A DNA stretch of 64,000 nucleotides from Mesonia sp. HuA40 (GTDB lineage Bacteria > Bacteroidota > Bacteroidia > Flavobacteriales > Flavobacteriaceae): positions 186,001-250,000 of the forward strand of contig NZ_VRLT01000029.1 in NCBI RefSeq assembly GCF_008017835.1, in the 5' to 3' direction. The notes under the pieces are model-generated. The model did not search any database. It had not been told where the DNA came from and was given only the letters and a program-made list of their open reading frames with translations. The translations under genes and the position numbers were made by a program. Position 1 is the stretch's first letter; every line of letters starts with the position of its first letter. Shown here piece by piece: positions 61,468 to 64,000 of this stretch.

Positions 61468-62694
61468 CTACATCTTATAAATCCATAAAGAAGGATCTAA
61501 ATAGGTGGTATTTTTAAAAATATAAAAATTTAGTGTGGGTCTTTGTGTAGCAGTTGCTTTTCCCACTTGACCAATCATTTGGCCGCGAGAAATTTTTTCA
61601 CCCACCTCAACACGAATATCGTTAAGGTTATTATACACCGATATAAAATCACCGTGTCTAATCATAACGGCTTTATTGGCGCCTTTTATAGCCTGGATTT
61701 TAAACACTTCACCTTTAAAAATTGCTTTTACGGGTTCATTATTATTCGTTTCTATACGAACACCATTATTCATAATTTTAACCGTATGAATGGTTTTTGA
61801 AGGGTGTTCACCAAATTTCATGGTAACTACTCCAGATTTTACAGGCCAGGGTAATTTACCCTTATTGGCAGCAAAGTTTGCCGCCAGCTCTTTGGCTTCT
61901 GGTGTTAAAGCAAATTTGTTCTTGCTAACTTTAGCGCCTTTCTTCTTGTTTTCTGCTGCGATGGCCTCGCGAATTAATTTCTGAATTTGCGCATCTATTT
62001 CGCTAATTTCCTTTTGTCTCTCTGCAAGTTGGGCTTTAAAGCTTCCTGTTTTTTCTCGAACTTCAGCAATGAGTATTTCTTGCCTTCGTTTATCTTCTTT
62101 GAGTTTTTGTTGGGTTTTTCGGTTATCGGCTAGCAAAGATTCTTTGGCTTTACGCTGCTCAATTAATTCATTGTTTAGCTTTTTTAACTCTTGTGTTTGT
62201 GCTTTAATTTCCTCCCCTTGCTGGTGCCTGTAATCGGCATATTGTTTCATATATTGCAACCGCTTATAGGCTTGCAAAAAGCTTTCTGATGAAAGCAAAA
62301 ACATCACCCTGCTTTTTTGAGATTTACTTCGATAAGATTTGCTAATCATTTTTGCATAATCAGCTTTTAATTGCTCTAGATCTTTGCGTAGTTTGGTGAT
62401 TTTACTCAAATTTTCATTTATCTCACGGGTAAGCAAATTAGCCTGTTGGTTGGTCACTTTTATCAGTTGTTGAGTTGAGCTTATTTTACGCTCAATATCT
62501 TCAACTTGAACCAGTAGCGACCTACTTTTTTCCTGGTTGTTTTCTAGTAAATTATTGATTTGCGCAATTTCTTTTTTTAATGCGATACGTTTTGCTTCAA
62601 GCCGTTCACGAGCCGTGCTTTGTGCTAACACCGGTGTGGTTAGCAGCAGGCATAAGAAAAACATAAAAAAGGTAAAGTGCGTTTTATAAATCAT
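61468..62694 (-). CDS. EnvC-like murein hydrolase activator (coiled coil plus degenerate M23 domain)
   Basis: 408 residues. A signal peptide (about 1-24, PVLAQ) precedes two long coiled coils (about 28-260, rich in Lys, Gln, Glu and Leu). The C-terminal M23/LytM fold is about 290-408. In active enzymes the Zn site is HxxxD plus HxH. Here the first motif reads NNGVRIE instead of HxGxDI and the second reads TLNFYIF instead of HLHFEI. The domain is therefore probably catalytically dead and acts by switching on amidases, as EnvC does. It overlaps the DUF4292 gene by 4 bp. Confidence 0.88.
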   Translation of the reverse strand: MIYKTHFTFFMFFLCLLLTTPVLAQSTARERLEAKRIALKKEIAQINNLLENNQEKSRSLLVQVEDIERKISSTQQLIKVTNQQANLLTREINENLSKITKLRKDLEQLKADYAKMISKSYRSKSQKSRVMFLLSSESFLQAYKRLQYMKQYADYRHQQGEEIKAQTQELKKLNNELIEQRKAKESLLADNRKTQQKLKEDKRRQEILIAEVREKTGSFKAQLAERQKEISEIDAQIQKLIREAIAAENKKKGAKVSKNKFALTPEAKELAANFAANKGKLPWPVKSGVVTMKFGEHPSKTIHTVKIMNNGVRIETNNNEPVKAIFKGEVFKIQAIKGANKAVMIRHGDFISVYNNLNDIRVEVGEKISRGQMIGQVGKATATQRPTLNFYIFKNTTYLDPSLWIYKM

Positions 62695-63464
62695 GGTAAT
62701 TCTATGGCTTTATATCCTTTTGGGATTTCAAATGGGAAGCTTACAGGCTTATTCACTTCTATACTTCTGTAATCGATTTCAATTTGTGTTTTTTCGTTTA
62801 CTTTGTTTGCTTGTATATCAATTTTTTTAGGAAACCAAAAATCGTTAATTTTTTGATATTCGGGATAATTTATGCGAATACTTTCGGCCTGACCTAATTT
62901 ATGATAATGTTGAGCATTTAATCGGAAATGAGCCGGATTTATTAATAAAGTTTGGCTCAAAAAAGCATTGAGTTGAGCGGTAAGCTTATATTCCTTTTCT
63001 TGATATAATAAATCGTATTTACCTTTTGTAGCAGTAAGCATTGCTTGTCCCAACAAAAGATTTTGTACTTGATCAAAATCAACTGGTAAATTGAGCCATT
63101 CACTAAGCAATTCAAAATCACCATCAAAGTAAGTTTGGTCTATTTTCTCATAGTATTGTACCCTATTTGGAGTGATATAAACTTTGGCTAAAGGAATAAT
63201 CCCTGCCAGTTTTGCACTCAACCAAATGGCTTTATCTTTTTCTATTCGTGCACTAATAGCAATAGATTGTGATTCTTCTTTGCTGGTGTAGCTTCCGCGT
63301 AAGCGTGCTTGTAAAGTTTTGATAGCGGGAAAAGACTTCTCGTGAATCTTGGTAAGTTGCCTAACCGAGACATCTTTTGAAACCTTACCACTTAGGGGTT
63401 TACTGGTTTTACAGCCCAAGAGAATAAGGCTAACCGCAAACAAATAAATTATATTTTTAAGCAT
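62691..63464 (-). CDS. DUF4292 family lipoprotein
   Basis: 257 residues with lipobox ILLGC (Cys18) followed by KTSKPLSG. The mature protein is mostly beta, with a LolA/LppX-like pattern ('RLRGSYTSKEESQSIAISARIEKDKAIWLS', cut at about residue 75). Domain of unknown function known from Bacteroidota, usually between a TPR protein and an M23/EnvC protein, exactly as here. The stop overlaps the EnvC-like start by 4 bp. An outer-membrane-assembly or wall-related role is inferred from the neighbours. Confidence 0.85.
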   Translation of the reverse strand: MLKNIIYLFAVSLILLGCKTSKPLSGKVSKDVSVRQLTKIHEKSFPAIKTLQARLRGSYTSKEESQSIAISARIEKDKAIWLSAKLAGIIPLAKVYITPNRVQYYEKIDQTYFDGDFELLSEWLNLPVDFDQVQNLLLGQAMLTATKGKYDLLYQEKEYKLTAQLNAFLSQTLLINPAHFRLNAQHYHKLGQAESIRINYPEYQKINDFWFPKKIDIQANKVNEKTQIEIDYRSIEVNKPVSFPFEIPKGYKAIELP

Positions 63465-63468
63465 TCCA

Positions 63469-64000
63469 CTAGCGATTTTTTAAATTTTGAAGTTGATTTT
63501 TGTATGATTGAATTTTTTCTGAGTTATTCATTTCTTGATAGTAATTGATTAAGGCCCTATAAATATCTGCCTGTAAATTTGGGTTATTTACTACCAGATC
63601 TAAACTGATTAGAAGGTTTTTCTCTGCAGCTTCAAGTTTAAGCGTGTTTAACTGTCCCCAACCTAGGGTATAATAAAAAAGTGCTTGAGAGGGGTATACA
63701 TCAATTGCTTGTTGGCTAACTTCTAAGAGTACCTCATATTTTTTTAGCTTTTGGGCTAAAATAAGTACGTTTTTAAGGGTTTCAAAATGGTAAGGATCTT
63801 CTTGTAGTTTAGAGATATAATGATTAAATGCAGCAAGCTGATTTTCATCGATCATATATTCAGCTACTAGTTCGTTATTTGCTTCACGCTCGATTTCGGT
63901 TTCAACCAAAGCTAAAAATTCATTTTTATATTGCGGTTGTTCCTGGACAAATTGTGCAAAATCTTGTAACACCCTCTTTTTTATAGTTAGATTATCAACA
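63469..64000 (-). CDS. TPR-repeat protein, N-terminal part outside the window
   Basis: Helical-repeat protein open to the right edge (177 codons in the window). The first in-frame candidate start is a GTG at 63972. However, the frame continues upstream (VDNLTIKKR...) to the edge without a stop, so a truncation is more likely. At least four TPR-like helix pairs are visible ('ALFYYTLGWGQLNTLKLEAAEKNL' cut at about residue 115; 'ADIYRALINYYQEM'). It precedes DUF4292 by 4 bp, in the conserved TPR-DUF4292-EnvC order. Confidence 0.85.
   Translation of the reverse strand, partial: VDNLTIKKRVLQDFAQFVQEQPQYKNEFLALVETEIEREANNELVAEYMIDENQLAAFNHYISKLQEDPYHFETLKNVLILAQKLKKYEVLLEVSQQAIDVYPSQALFYYTLGWGQLNTLKLEAAEKNLLISLDLVVNNPNLQADIYRALINYYQEMNNSEKIQSYKNQLQNLKNR

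Noticed and set aside
1-64000. CRISPR array, prophage, transposon or biosynthetic cluster
   Set aside because: No spaced direct repeats, integrase, transposase, phage structural or synthase genes seen anywhere in the window.

Overview
The window looks like a chromosomal segment of a Flavobacteriaceae member (phylum Bacteroidota). The evidence is AT-rich DNA, promoter elements of the TTG / TAnnTTTG type instead of E. coli-like boxes, lineage-typical families (GLPGLI, IPExxxVDY, DUF4292, TonB-dependent-receptor-like barrels with a carboxypeptidase-regulatory-like N-terminus), Bacteroidota-type lipoproteins, and gene orders such as accC-accB-fabH-rpmF-DUF177-pdxA and acpP-fabF-rnc. Genus cannot be settled from the sequence. 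No prophage, insertion sequence, CRISPR array or rRNA operon is visible, and most of the window is core genome.

Region by region: 1-6180 is a tripartite RND efflux operon (GbsR/MarR-type regulator, periplasmic adaptor, RND pump, outer-membrane factor cut by the left edge) with a perfect 28-bp palindrome at its promoter. 6206-14218 is an alpha-2-macroglobulin / PBP1C pair for envelope defence and repair. 14326-19391 carries the fatty-acid-initiation genes accC, accB and fabH, then rpmF, a YceD-like protein and pdxA. 19458-23610 has ribE, a small C-terminally anchored protein, a CAU-anticodon tRNA, methylmalonyl-CoA epimerase, rbfA, a LolC/E-like permease and dusB. 23701-30777 is the most accessory-looking part: a structured repeat, a headless receptor fragment, a receptor-like barrel, a GLPGLI protein, an 84-residue secreted protein with its own near-ideal promoter, and a second receptor-like barrel. 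30860-40695 holds lepA, a small lipoprotein, yebC, a CPA1 antiporter, an MBL hydrolase, an S8 protease and an M1 peptidase. 40699-46974 has a PH-like membrane protein, a second copy of the structured repeat, pyk with an IPExxxVDY partner, rnc-fabF-acpP, purN and an RNase H. 47012-48597 is gene-poor with two small membrane proteins. 48598-61139 has a PfkB kinase, purF, Mn-type sodA, addA, kbl, an OmpA-family porin and addB. 61237-64000 has tRNA-Ala(GGC), an EnvC-like protein, a DUF4292 lipoprotein and the C-terminal part of a TPR protein.

Functional threads are fatty-acid synthesis split over two loci, purine synthesis (purN, purF), RecBCD-like AddAB repair split by kbl and ompA, and many envelope proteins. 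The best leads for something undescribed are the secreted-protein/GLPGLI/receptor cassette with its receptor relic, the two-copy structured intergenic repeat, the operator palindrome of the efflux operon, a possible small RNA between purF and sodA, and three genes that begin 11-21 nt behind a canonical terminator.
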